This document shows, one piece after another, positions 35,909 through 44,191 of a DNA stretch of 64,000 nucleotides (within the stretch, counting starts at the first letter, position 1; every line of letters begins with the position of its first letter). Below the pieces are notes generated by a model that ran no database searches, was not told where the DNA came from, and saw only the letters and a program-made list of their open reading frames with translations. The translations under genes were made by a program, and so were the position numbers. The stretch covers positions 186,001-250,000 of the forward strand of contig CALOBW010000030.1 in assembly GCA_942491525.1 (NCBI GenBank), in the 5' to 3' direction. The DNA is from CAYWBU01 sp942491525 (GTDB lineage: Bacteria > Desulfobacterota > Desulfomonilia > UBA1062).

Positions 35909-36262
35909 TCACCCGGCCGCGCGCTTGGCCCGCCACTCCCTGATCCAATAAAACTCACCCATGGATTCGGCATCCATGCGCCGGCTTTCAAAGTTTACGG
36001 CCAGTTCATTGGCAATCTCAAAACAGCGATCAAGGGTGGCCGCGTCGATGCTGCCCATCTCAACCAGATGGTGGGCCAGCCAGCGGTTGGCCGGAGCCTC
36101 ATCCAGCAGCGGCAGCAGCCCGTTGAGGGTGCCGTTCTGCTCGGCTTCGGCCACAATCTCGCGCATGCGGTCGCTGGCCCGGTGGCACATCTCCACCACG
36201 ACGCGATCCGAATAATCAACGCCCTCACAGATTTCTGCCAATTTGCGATATTCTGCAACCAT
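35909..36262 (-). CDS. hypothetical protein, 117 residues
   Basis: A soluble, mainly helical and acidic protein (WLAHHLVEMGSIDAATLDRC, then FEIANELAVNFESRR). Start 36262 has AAGGGG before it; an open frame continues to 36325. I do not recognise the family. It diverges from the alkyltransferase-like gene. Confidence 0.65.
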   Translation of the reverse strand: MVAEYRKLAEICEGVDYSDRVVVEMCHRASDRMREIVAEAEQNGTLNGLLPLLDEAPANRWLAHHLVEMGSIDAATLDRCFEIANELAVNFESRRMDAESMGEFYWIREWRAKRAAG

Positions 36263-36347
36263 AACACCCCTTCTAGCATATGCAGCCAAAAAGCATAAGT
36301 ATCCTAAAGGATACCAACTTGGCAAAAATTAAACATCCATCTATAAG

Positions 36348-36662
36348 ATGGGCATGCAGGAGTTCACAGAGGCCGTCATCCGAATAATCAGAAGCATCCC
36401 GGCCGGCCAGGTCGCCACCTACGGCTCCATCAGCTTTATGGCCGGTCAGGCAACCGGCGCCCGCCAGGTGAGCCGCATCCTGCACTCCATGAGCCGTAAG
36501 CACAGCCTGCCCTGGTACCGGGTCATCAACTCCAAGGGTATGATCAGCCTGCCCAAGGGTGGTCCCTATGAAGAGCAGCGCCAGCGGCTGGAACTGGAGG
36601 GGATTGAGTTTGACCTGCACGACAGGGTTGATCTGGAGCGATATCTCTGGTTAGGAGATTAA
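36348..36662 (+). CDS. atl: alkyltransferase-like protein (ATL, MGMT family)
   Basis: A 104-residue MGMT-fold protein in which the acceptor Cys of PCHRV is replaced by Trp (LPWYRVINSKG, W56), the hallmark of ATL. ATLs bind O6-alkylguanine without repairing it and recruit nucleotide-excision repair. The DNA-binding segment GQVATYGSISFMAG is present. ATG 36348 or 36354. The stop abuts the SUI1 start (TAAATG), so the two are coupled. Confidence 0.93.
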   Translation: MGMQEFTEAVIRIIRSIPAGQVATYGSISFMAGQATGARQVSRILHSMSRKHSLPWYRVINSKGMISLPKGGPYEEQRQRLELEGIEFDLHDRVDLERYLWLGD

Positions 36663-37007
36663 ATGAAATATTCAGGAACCGTCTACTCAAGCGAACATGG
36701 CCGCATGTGCCCTGACTGCGGCCAACCGCTCAAACAGTGCCGCTGCAGCCAAACCAAGGTCGCGCCGGCCGGCGACGGCATCGTGCGCCTCGGCCGGGCC
36801 AAGCGCAAGGGCAAGGGCGTCACCACCATCAGCGGCCTGCCCCTGGAGGGCAAGGAGCTCACCCAGCTGGCCAAGAAACTCAAGCAGCTCTGCGCCAGCG
36901 GCGGCAGCATCAAGGAGGGCATTGTCGAGATCCAGGGCGACCACCGCGAAAAGCTGCAGACCGAGCTCAAGAAGCTGGGCTACACCGTCAAACTGGCCGG
37001 CGGCTAG
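36663..37007 (+). CDS. yciH: SUI1/YciH-type translation factor
   Basis: A 114-residue protein with an N-terminal Cys cluster (MCPDCGQPLKQCRC, four Cys) and a SUI1/eIF1-like domain (GKGVTTISGLPLEGKEL, CASGGSIKEGIVEIQGDHRE). Bacterial YciH is a non-essential eIF1 homologue affecting initiation-codon choice under stress. It starts directly after the ATL stop, and GGAGATT lies before its ATG. Confidence 0.94.
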   Translation: MKYSGTVYSSEHGRMCPDCGQPLKQCRCSQTKVAPAGDGIVRLGRAKRKGKGVTTISGLPLEGKELTQLAKKLKQLCASGGSIKEGIVEIQGDHREKLQTELKKLGYTVKLAGG

Positions 37008-37846
37008 CCAACCAGTCTGAAAAACTCCTCGCGCAGCAGTTTTGTGTAGCGGCCGGGCTGACCGATATGGCGGCCGTCAATGGTGGTGACCGGCATGATC
37101 TCGGCAGCGGTGCCGGTCATAAAGCACTCATCGGCGCTGTAGAGGTCGTGGCGCGTGACCACCGCGTAGCGCGGCTGCAGGCCAACCTTAGGCGCCAGCT
37201 CCATGACCGCGTCACGGGTGATGCCGGCCAGGGCGCCCTCGGTTGAGGCCGGCGTAACCAGCTCTTCACCCTTGATGTAGAAGATATTGTCGCCGGTGCA
37301 CTCGGCCACGTTGCCGTTTCTGTTGAGCATGATGGCCTCCATGCAGCCGGCCTGACGCGCCTCAAGCTTGGCCATGATGTTGTTCAGATAGTTGAGCGAC
37401 TTGATGCGCGGATCCAGGCAGTCAGCCGAAATGCGGCGGGTGGACGCGGTCACCAGACTCAGGCCCTGCTCATAATACTCGGCCGGATAGAGCTGGATAT
37501 CATCCACAATGATGATCAGGCTGGGGCGCGCGCAGTTGACCGGGCTGATGCCCAATGAGCCGACCCCGCGGGTGATAATCAGACGGATGTAGCCGTTCTC
37601 TTTGCCGTTCAGCTCAACGGTTCTGAGCACGGCGGCGCGCAGCTCGTCAAGACCCAGCGGCACCTCCAGCAGGATGGCCGATGCGCTCTCACAGAGCCGT
37701 TCAAGGTGCTGATCGAGCCTGAAGACCCGGCCGTTATAGATCCTGAGGCCCTCAAAGACGCCGTCGCCGTAGAGCAGACCGTGGTCATAGACCGAGATCT
37801 TAGCCTGCTCCTTTGCAAAATATTCACCATCGATATAGATCTTCAT
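37004..37846 (-). CDS. ilvE: class IV aminotransferase (branched-chain amino acid aminotransferase type)
   Basis: 280 residues. The fold type IV marks are IYIDGEYFAKEQAKISVYDHGLLYGDGVFEGLR (start; read in two halves), the PLP Lys in DPRIKSLNYLNNI, ECTGDNIFYI, the glycine-rich EGALAGITRDAVMEL, and DECFMTGTAAEIMPV near the C-terminus. That set fits IlvE of the short bacterial/archaeal type rather than D-amino acid or aminodeoxychorismate enzymes. It overlaps the upstream TrmB regulator stop by 4 bases, so the two are co-translated. Confidence 0.88.
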   Translation of the reverse strand: MKIYIDGEYFAKEQAKISVYDHGLLYGDGVFEGLRIYNGRVFRLDQHLERLCESASAILLEVPLGLDELRAAVLRTVELNGKENGYIRLIITRGVGSLGISPVNCARPSLIIIVDDIQLYPAEYYEQGLSLVTASTRRISADCLDPRIKSLNYLNNIMAKLEARQAGCMEAIMLNRNGNVAECTGDNIFYIKGEELVTPASTEGALAGITRDAVMELAPKVGLQPRYAVVTRHDLYSADECFMTGTAAEIMPVTTIDGRHIGQPGRYTKLLREEFFRLVG

Positions 37847-38658
37847 GCTTGCTCCTTGTCTGTGAAAATATCGCGCAGCAGGTGGTAGTTCTCGCCAAAC
37901 TTCTGCTGCAGTTCATCGTTAAAACGGTTTACGATCTTCATGATGTAGACATCATGCTTGATGTAGTCCTCGGCCAGGGTCACAAAGCCGCGGTTGGCCG
38001 ACCAGGCCCCCTCAACCCTCTCGTCGGGCATGACCGTGGCCATCAGGGCCTCCTGGGCATCCACCACCATGGTGAAGCCGCGGCCGCCCTTCTCTTCATA
38101 GAGGGTGTCGGCGATCGGGTGCTCAAAGAGCTGGCCCGCCCTCTGGTCCGCCGGCCCGAAGTGGACAATGGCCACCTGAATGCCGCCCTGCTCGGCCTCA
38201 CGCAAAATGGGCGCCAGCTCGGCCAACTCGACCTGCCAGGTGGAGAGCAGAATGCTCTGAGCGGCCCGGTCGATCATGCGGCCGGCCTTGTCCATCAGGA
38301 AGGCGTAGTCGGAAAAGTTCCAGATGGCACTGACCGGGTTTTCGGCACCGATGGCCGGCAGCTCGCGCTCCAGCACATCAAAGGTCTGCTCAATCTTCTG
38401 GCGGTGACTCTCCAGAAACTCGTTGACCGGCACGGGCAGATAGCGCTTCTTCTTGCCCTCGCCCTGCATGGGCAGCAACACGCCGCGCTCCAGCAGGCGG
38501 CCGATGACCTCATAAACTTTGGATGAGGGAATCCCCGACTCCTTGGATATCTCATAGGCCGTGGCCGGCTGACGTTTAAGCAGAGCGCAGTAGGCCCGCG
38601 CCTCATACTCGGAAAAACCGAGAGCCACAATCTCTTGAACTATTTTATTCTCTACCAT
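37843..38658 (-). CDS. TrmB-family transcriptional regulator
   Basis: A 271-residue regulator with an N-terminal winged helix (LGFSEYEARAYCALLKRQPA, then SGIPSSKVYEVIGRLLERGV) and a TrmB C-terminal effector domain. TrmB proteins usually respond to sugars and are commoner in archaea; bacterial members are diverse. The ATG at 38658 lies in the centre of a 12-bp palindrome. Paired with the aminotransferase, it probably controls that gene and itself. Confidence 0.88.
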   Translation of the reverse strand: MVENKIVQEIVALGFSEYEARAYCALLKRQPATAYEISKESGIPSSKVYEVIGRLLERGVLLPMQGEGKKKRYLPVPVNEFLESHRQKIEQTFDVLERELPAIGAENPVSAIWNFSDYAFLMDKAGRMIDRAAQSILLSTWQVELAELAPILREAEQGGIQVAIVHFGPADQRAGQLFEHPIADTLYEEKGGRGFTMVVDAQEALMATVMPDERVEGAWSANRGFVTLAEDYIKHDVYIMKIVNRFNDELQQKFGENYHLLRDIFTDKEQA

Positions 38659-38663
38659 GGTAG
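38652..38663. promoter_or_regulatory. palindrome over the TrmB start codon
   Basis: CTACCATGGTAG is a perfect 12-bp palindrome whose centre is the ATG of the TrmB gene. It could be an autoregulatory operator or a translation-control site; a 12-bp palindrome also arises by chance at modest rate. Confidence 0.35.
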
Positions 38664-38893
38664 TTAAAATAAACAAGATCAAGAAAATGTCAACACATTT
38701 CGAGAGGAGCAGAGCAACGCGGCACGCTAATGACGAATATCATATATTAGCTTAATTACTTGACTATTTGATCTATTGGCGATGGGAGGGTATATAGCGG
38801 TTATGTACACTCTGGAATTGATAATTCAATCTTCGCAATTATGAATTTGTCCGCAAGACATCGCATATTCGGATGATATATTAAATTCTAAAT

Positions 38894-39346
38894 ATGATAA
38901 AAGTTATAGACATGAACGACTTGGACCCATATCGCAATCTTGAAATTGATCGCAGCGAAGCCATAGCAGAGATATTCACCGATGAATGTCCCTTGTCGGA
39001 TTTTGTTGAAGATCGGAGAACCACGATTGCCCTCAATGAGGCTGTGGAAATCGCAAAACCCGGCTATCGTCCATTTCTAGAAGCCCACTCCCTCGAGGGT
39101 TTGTCTATTCCGGAGATCCATGCTCGTCTCTCTGAAGCCAAAGGAGCAGCTTGGGCCGATCTTGCCCTGTCATGGCTACACTCGAGTATCCCGGCTGTCA
39201 TTTACGTTCGGTTTCGATCTGGAGTTATCCCAGAGTATTTACTCGGCGATGGTCATCATAGACTCGCGCTAGCTGGTGCTTTAGGGCACTCAGCCATTCA
39301 CGCTATTTTTGTTGGTCTTCGCCAACCACCGAAGCATACTACATAA
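38894..39346 (+). CDS. hypothetical protein with ParB-like nuclease-fold motif
   Basis: 150 residues. The C-terminal PEYLLGDGHHRLALAGALGHSAI is the ParB/Srx-like GxHRxxA phosphoryl-binding motif. No HTH follows, so this is not a chromosome-partition ParB. Codon use is AT-richer than in the surrounding operons and the gene is monocistronic inside an AT-rich stretch, suggesting recent acquisition. Function unknown. Confidence 0.7.
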   Translation: MIKVIDMNDLDPYRNLEIDRSEAIAEIFTDECPLSDFVEDRRTTIALNEAVEIAKPGYRPFLEAHSLEGLSIPEIHARLSEAKGAAWADLALSWLHSSIPAVIYVRFRSGVIPEYLLGDGHHRLALAGALGHSAIHAIFVGLRQPPKHTT

Positions 39347-39455
39347 CTATCCAATAAAGCGTCAATTGCGGTCCCTGGATCGACATAGTAGATAGCAGTT
39401 ATATACAGTCTTGACGTATCTGCGGAATGCTAATCTAATCCCCTTGTGCTATTCG

Positions 39456-40625
39456 CTACCGCGCATTATGCAATGCTCGCTTCTGCGCATTCTGTAATGC
39501 TTGTTGCTGCGCATTCTGCAACGCTTGCTGCTGTGCATTCTGCACTCTTCGTAAGTGGTACTGCACTCGATTTAATTCATCCTGAGTTAACTGCTTCTCG
39601 ACCTTTTTGGCGAACTTTTCTACGCTGGGATCCAACACCGCTGCTAAAGATGCCCAATAATATGCAGCTTCTTTATCTCTATCAAATCCAATTCCCTTAT
39701 AAAACATCTTGGCAAGCTGATGTTGAGACTCGTAGTGCCCTCGGTTTGCAGCTTTCAAATATAGTTTAGCAGCTTCCGTCTGCGAATCGTCTCCGCCGTA
39801 TCCTTTCCGGTAAATATGGGCCAGCTCAACAGTGGACCTTGTACAGTTCTGATCTACAGCCTTACTGTACCATCTAACCGCTTGATTAATATTTCGGGAG
39901 ACACCTTCTCCATGCTGATACCTATATCCCAGCTCACTCTGTGCCTCTACATCACCATGTTTAGCGGCAAGTGTTATCCATCTAATGACCTCTTTCTTGT
40001 TCTTTGGGACCACCCACCCATAGTGGTAGAAATCAGCAATTTCATGCATCGCATCTCCATTACCTTGATCTGCTGCCTTTCTTAACCACTCTATTGCTTT
40101 AACGTCATCTCTACGAGAAACACCCTCGCGGCAATGATACATGTGGCCTACTTTATATTGTGCATCAGCATGACCTTGCTCTGCTGCTCGAAGAAACCAC
40201 GGAAATGCTTTGACTAGATTTTGCGATACCAGTGGATCATCATAGTAAACCCGGCCTAAATAATACTGGGATTCGACTACTCCCTGATCTGCTGACTTTG
40301 TTAGCCACATTAAACCCTGAGAGATCTTCTCGGTTCCCATCAATGCCACCCCAAGATAGAACTGCGCGTAGGCATTCCCCTGCTGTGCTGCAGGCGAGCA
40401 TAGTCTAATAGTTTCTGAGTAATTTCGTTCAACACCAAGGCCTGCATTATATAAAAATCCGAGAAATAGCAGGGCTTTCTGGTCACCAAGATTAGCTAAC
40501 GGAGTAGCCTCCTCGATAGCTTTCGCATATTCACCATTTTGATAGGAGGCCACATAATCTGCCTGAACAGGCGACACTAACAATGCGCTAACCAACAACA
40601 ACGCGTATATAACTCTCTTCATCAA
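39456..40625 (-). CDS. secreted Sel1-like repeat protein with C-terminal 8-residue repeats
   Basis: 389 residues. The signal peptide ends SPVQA. About eight Sel1-like (SLR) repeats fill residues 25-340 (e.g. AQFYLGVALMG, SQYYLGRVYYD, AQYKVGHMYHC, AQSELGYRYQHGEGVSRN), forming an alpha-solenoid for protein binding. The tail has tandem copies of NAQQQALQ (about residues 363-389) encoded by a 24-base DNA repeat. AT-rich codon use. Probably a periplasmic or envelope scaffold. Confidence 0.9.
   Translation of the reverse strand: MMKRVIYALLLVSALLVSPVQADYVASYQNGEYAKAIEEATPLANLGDQKALLFLGFLYNAGLGVERNYSETIRLCSPAAQQGNAYAQFYLGVALMGTEKISQGLMWLTKSADQGVVESQYYLGRVYYDDPLVSQNLVKAFPWFLRAAEQGHADAQYKVGHMYHCREGVSRRDDVKAIEWLRKAADQGNGDAMHEIADFYHYGWVVPKNKKEVIRWITLAAKHGDVEAQSELGYRYQHGEGVSRNINQAVRWYSKAVDQNCTRSTVELAHIYRKGYGGDDSQTEAAKLYLKAANRGHYESQHQLAKMFYKGIGFDRDKEAAYYWASLAAVLDPSVEKFAKKVEKQLTQDELNRVQYHLRRVQNAQQQALQNAQQQALQNAQKRALHNAR
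39461..39545. repeat. 24-base tandem repeat, about 3.5 copies
   Basis: Units start at 39461, 39485, 39509 and 39533, each beginning GCGCATT or GTGCATT. They encode the 8-residue NAQQQALQ repeats at the C-terminus of the Sel1 protein. Unit-length tandem repeats in frame can change copy number without frameshift. Confidence 0.8.
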
Positions 40626-40691
40626 TAACCCCTCAATGCAACAATCATCATGTTCATATCACATTGTTAAAAATGCTAAAATATATAGTTC

Positions 40692-40768
40692 GTAGGTTGG
40701 TTTGAAGAATGGAGGCCGACAATTATTCAATGCCGCTGTCGAGTTTCGCAAGATCAACACCAACCTAC
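40692..40768 (-). repeat. inverted repeat containing dispersed repeat copy B
   Basis: GTAGGTTGGT (40692-40701) pairs perfectly with ACCAACCTAC (40759-40768). The right half, 40732-40768, read on the minus strand is GTAGGTTGGTGTTGATCTTG... ending CGACAGCGGC, a close copy of 35791-35827. Confidence 0.6.
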
Positions 40769-40920
40769 ATTAGGCTAAGCCAAACTCCACATAACTAGCC
40801 ATTACCAACAGATAAGAAAATCTAAACATATCAAAACTTATCTTCACCTTGGACAGAGTGCCACGGGCCAAGGCCAACATCCCGCTCATCTAACTTGACG
40901 CCTTGCCCGTGCCAGAAACT

Positions 40921-41020
40921 CCCCCTCCCTCTATCCCTCCCACCAGGGGAGGGAAATGCTGGATTCAAAAACTGAGTCCCTCCCCCCTGGCGGGGGAGGA
41001 CAGGTAGGGGGGAGCCCCCC
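40921..41020. repeat. GC-rich palindrome cluster
   Basis: Three hairpins in a row: CCCTCCC/GGGGAGGG (40935-40953), CCTCCCCC/GGGGGAGG (40979-40999) and GGGGGG/CCCCCC (41007-41020). The first two are near-inverted copies of each other around a short AT-richer spacer, a REP/BIME-like layout. Located just after the RND stop, they may also end that transcript. Confidence 0.6.
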
Positions 41021-41027
41021 ACCCAAT

Positions 41028-44000
41028 TTAACTCTCTTTTCCATAGAGCAAATTATAGCTCAGCGGGATAACCACCAGGGTAAAGACGGTCGAGACAAAG
41101 AGGCCGAAGATGATCGACCAGCCCAGGCCGCTGAAGATGGGGTCGAAGGTGATGGGCCAGACGCCCAGCATGGTGGTGCCGGCCGTCAGCATGATCGGCC
41201 TGAGGCGCACGGCGCCGGCCTCGACGATGACCTCTTTCAGGTCGCCGCCATCCCGGTTGCGGATGAAGTCGATCAGGATGATGGCGTTACGCTGGACGAT
41301 GCCGCCCAGGGCAATCATGCCGATCATGGCCGTGGCGGTGAAGAAGACCGGGTCGGCGTAGCCGCCCACGCTGCCCGCGCCAAAGAGGTTGAGCAGCCAG
41401 AAACCGGGCATGATGCCGATCATGGTCAGCGGAATCGAGAGCATGATCAGCAGCGGCAGCATGTAGGAGGCGGTCTCATAAACCAGCAGGATGTAGATGA
41501 TCATGAGGGCCACGCCGAAGGCGATGCCAAGATCGCGGAAGACATCCAGAGTGATCTTCCACTCGCCCTCGCCGGCCCAGTTGACGTGCACGCCCTCGGG
41601 CAGCGGATTCTCCTTGAAGTGCTGCTGCAGATCGAGCACGGCGTAGGCCGGGCCGCGGCCGGCCAGCTCGGCGTTGACGAAGATGACGCGCTCCAGATTC
41701 TTGTGCATGATGCTTCTGTCGTAGCTGCGCTCCACAAAGCTGCCCAGCTCACCCAGCGGAACGCTCTGGCCCATGCGGCCCTTGACCGGCAGGTTATTCA
41801 AGAGGCTCTCGTCAAAGCGGCGCTCACGCGGCAGGCGCAGAATGATGGGCAGTTCGTTGACCTCATGGGGGCCATGCAGGGTGCCGGCCGGCATGCCGCT
41901 GAGGGCCATACGCAAACTGCCGACGACATCCTGGGTGCTGATGCCGCTCAAACCGGCCTTGTCGCGGTCAACCCTGAAGAAGAGCTCGGGCTGCAGGGCC
42001 TCGACGCTGGAGTCGATATCCACCACACCTTTCGTGCCATGCATGGCGGCCATGACAGTTTCAGAGGCTGCAATCAGCTCGTCATATCCGTGATAGGGGC
42101 TGCCGTAGACCTCGGCCACCAAGGTGGAGAGCACCGGCGGCCCCGGCGGCGACTCGAGCAGCTTGATGCTGGCGCCCCACCGGTCACCGATGGCCTGCAG
42201 ATCGTTGCGGATCCTGAGCCCGATGGCGTGGCTGGACATCTCGCGGTTGTTGCGGTGCAGCAGATTGAGGCGCAGGTCGGCCACATTGCCGCCCTGGCGC
42301 AGATAGTAGTGGCGCACCAGGCCGTTGAAATCCATGGGCGAGTAGGCCCCCACGGTGGTGGTGTAGTTAAGTACCTCGGGAATGGTGGCCACATAGGCCT
42401 CCAGCTCGCGGCTGACCGCGTCAGTCTCCTCCAGGGTGGTGCCCTCGGGCATGTCGATCAGCAGCTGGAACTCATCCTTGTTGTCAAAGGGCAGCATCTT
42501 CAATGGGACGAGGCCCGTTGCGGCGAGGGATATGGACCCCAGGAAGAGCAGCAGCATGATGCCCAGCAGGCCCCAGGAGCGGCGGCGCGAGTTGACCAGC
42601 GGCCGCATGATTGAGCTGTAGAAGCCGACCACCCTGCCGGGTCCACGCTCGGGTTCGTCGCCGGCGCGCTCCTTGAGAATCTTGGAGGCCAGCCAGGGGG
42701 TCACCATAATTGCAACCAGCATGGAGCAGATCATGGTCAGGGGCAGATTGAGGGCCATGGGCGCCATGTAGGGCCCCATCATGCCGGTGATGAAGAACAT
42801 GGGCAGGAAGGATACGATGATGGCCAGGGTGGCCAGCACCATGGGACGCAGGATCTCGCGCATGGCCAGGCTGACGGCGCTCGATTTGGTCTGGCCCTTC
42901 ATGCCCAGATAGCGGTAGATGTTCTCGACGCTGACGATGGGGTTGTCAACCAGCATGCCCATGGCCAGGATCAGGGCAAAGAGGGTCACCCGGTTGATGG
43001 TGTAGCCGAAGAGATAGTTGAAGAAGAGGCTCAGGGCGTAGGTGATGGGGATGGTCAGGCCCACGATCAGCCCCTCGCGCCAGCTCATGGCCAGCGCGAT
43101 CAGACCGACAACGGTCAGCAGCCCCATGACCAGGTTCATGACCAGCGAGTTGACCTTGTCATTGGCGGTCATGCCATAGTCGCGGGTGATGGTCAAATTG
43201 ATGTCGGCCGGCAGCGAGCCGGCCATAAAATCTTTCAACTCGGCCTGCACCCTTTGCGCAACCTGCACAGCGTTGGCCCCCTTCTTCTTGGCAATCGAGA
43301 TGGTCACGGCCGGATAGTTGCCAGCCTGGCCGGCGGCCGGGCCGAAGCCGAGACGCGTATAGGTGGTGATCTCATCCGGGCCGTCCTCAACCTTGGCCAC
43401 ATCGCGCAGATAGACCGCCTTGCCCTGGTAGATGCCGACCATCAGGTTGGCCACATCCGAGGCGCTGTGCAGGAACTCGCCGGTGGCAACCTTGATCAGA
43501 CTGTTGGCCAGCTCAACCTCACCGGCCTCGGACTGGGAATTGCTCAGCTGCAGAGCGCCGGCAATCTCGTTGAGGCCGATGCCGAAGGCCATCAGGCGCT
43601 CGGGGTCGAGGTAGACATGCACCACGCGTTTTTCGCCGCCGTAAATCTTGATGGCGGCCGTATTCTTGACATTCTGCAGGCGGCCGACCACCTCTTCGGC
43701 CACGCGGTAGAGATCGTGGGTATCATGGGTGGCCGAATAGAGGGTCGCATTGATGATTGATACATCATCAATCTCGACCGGTTTGACCAGCCAGCCGGCG
43801 ATACCCGGGGTAACCATATCGAGGTTCTGCTCAATCTTGTTGTAGAGCTTGACCAGCGAGCCTTCGCGGTCCTGGCCCACAAAGAAGCGCACCGTCACAA
43901 CCGCCATGCCGGGCCGCGACATGGAGTAGACATATTCGACGCCGTCGATCTGGTAGAGCAGCCGCTCGAGGCGCGAGGCGACCATCTTCTCAACCTCTTC

Positions 44001-44189
44001 AGCCGAGCCGCCGGGATACATGACGATCACATCGGCCAGCGGCACCACGATCTGGGGCTCCTCCTCACGCGGGGTGATCATGAGGGCCGCGGCGCCGGCC
44101 ACCAGGGCGATCAGGATCAGCAGGATGGTCAGGTTGCCGCCCAGAAAACTCTCCATCAGTTTTTCCAAAAAACTCTGTTTCCGGTCCAT
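41028..44189 (-). CDS. RND efflux transporter, inner-membrane subunit
   Basis: 1053 residues, a full-length RND permease with 12 TMs and two large periplasmic loops. In TM4 the proton-relay pair is D415-N416 (GMLVDNPIVSVENIY) instead of the Asp-Asp of AcrB-type pumps, so it is closer to single-Asp pumps. It starts two bases after the adaptor stop (ATG 44189, GGGAG leader), so it is coupled. No outer-membrane TolC-like gene is present. Substrate unknown. Confidence 0.93.
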   Translation of the reverse strand: MDRKQSFLEKLMESFLGGNLTILLILIALVAGAAALMITPREEEPQIVVPLADVIVMYPGGSAEEVEKMVASRLERLLYQIDGVEYVYSMSRPGMAVVTVRFFVGQDREGSLVKLYNKIEQNLDMVTPGIAGWLVKPVEIDDVSIINATLYSATHDTHDLYRVAEEVVGRLQNVKNTAAIKIYGGEKRVVHVYLDPERLMAFGIGLNEIAGALQLSNSQSEAGEVELANSLIKVATGEFLHSASDVANLMVGIYQGKAVYLRDVAKVEDGPDEITTYTRLGFGPAAGQAGNYPAVTISIAKKKGANAVQVAQRVQAELKDFMAGSLPADINLTITRDYGMTANDKVNSLVMNLVMGLLTVVGLIALAMSWREGLIVGLTIPITYALSLFFNYLFGYTINRVTLFALILAMGMLVDNPIVSVENIYRYLGMKGQTKSSAVSLAMREILRPMVLATLAIIVSFLPMFFITGMMGPYMAPMALNLPLTMICSMLVAIMVTPWLASKILKERAGDEPERGPGRVVGFYSSIMRPLVNSRRRSWGLLGIMLLLFLGSISLAATGLVPLKMLPFDNKDEFQLLIDMPEGTTLEETDAVSRELEAYVATIPEVLNYTTTVGAYSPMDFNGLVRHYYLRQGGNVADLRLNLLHRNNREMSSHAIGLRIRNDLQAIGDRWGASIKLLESPPGPPVLSTLVAEVYGSPYHGYDELIAASETVMAAMHGTKGVVDIDSSVEALQPELFFRVDRDKAGLSGISTQDVVGSLRMALSGMPAGTLHGPHEVNELPIILRLPRERRFDESLLNNLPVKGRMGQSVPLGELGSFVERSYDRSIMHKNLERVIFVNAELAGRGPAYAVLDLQQHFKENPLPEGVHVNWAGEGEWKITLDVFRDLGIAFGVALMIIYILLVYETASYMLPLLIMLSIPLTMIGIMPGFWLLNLFGAGSVGGYADPVFFTATAMIGMIALGGIVQRNAIILIDFIRNRDGGDLKEVIVEAGAVRLRPIMLTAGTTMLGVWPITFDPIFSGLGWSIIFGLFVSTVFTLVVIPLSYNLLYGKES

Positions 44190-44191
44190 GA

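Larger units (their letters stand above)
40626..41027. other. intergenic region with repeats, no gene
   Basis: 402 bases with no supportable gene. It holds an inverted repeat containing a copy of the dispersed 37-base element (40692-40768) and a GC-rich palindrome cluster (40921-41020) just downstream of the RND operon. Confidence 0.6.

Noticed and set aside
35834..36298. 154-codon plus-strand ORF
   Set aside because: Mostly antisense to the 117-residue minus-strand gene, which has a leader and better codon use.
38894..39346. Chromosome or plasmid partition ParB
   Set aside because: Only the short GDGHHRLALA motif is shared; there is no HTH, no parA neighbour and no parS-like site.
38791..39413. 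Possible integron gene cassette around the ParB-like ORF
   Set aside because: The flanking similar stretches contain GTTATGT/GTTATAT, which do not fit the GTTRRRY core of attC sites, and no integrase is present.
40956..42614. 552-codon open frame on the plus strand
   Set aside because: It is fully antisense to the RND pump gene, with His/Gln/Asp-rich low-complexity translation typical of the opposite strand of a GC-rich gene.
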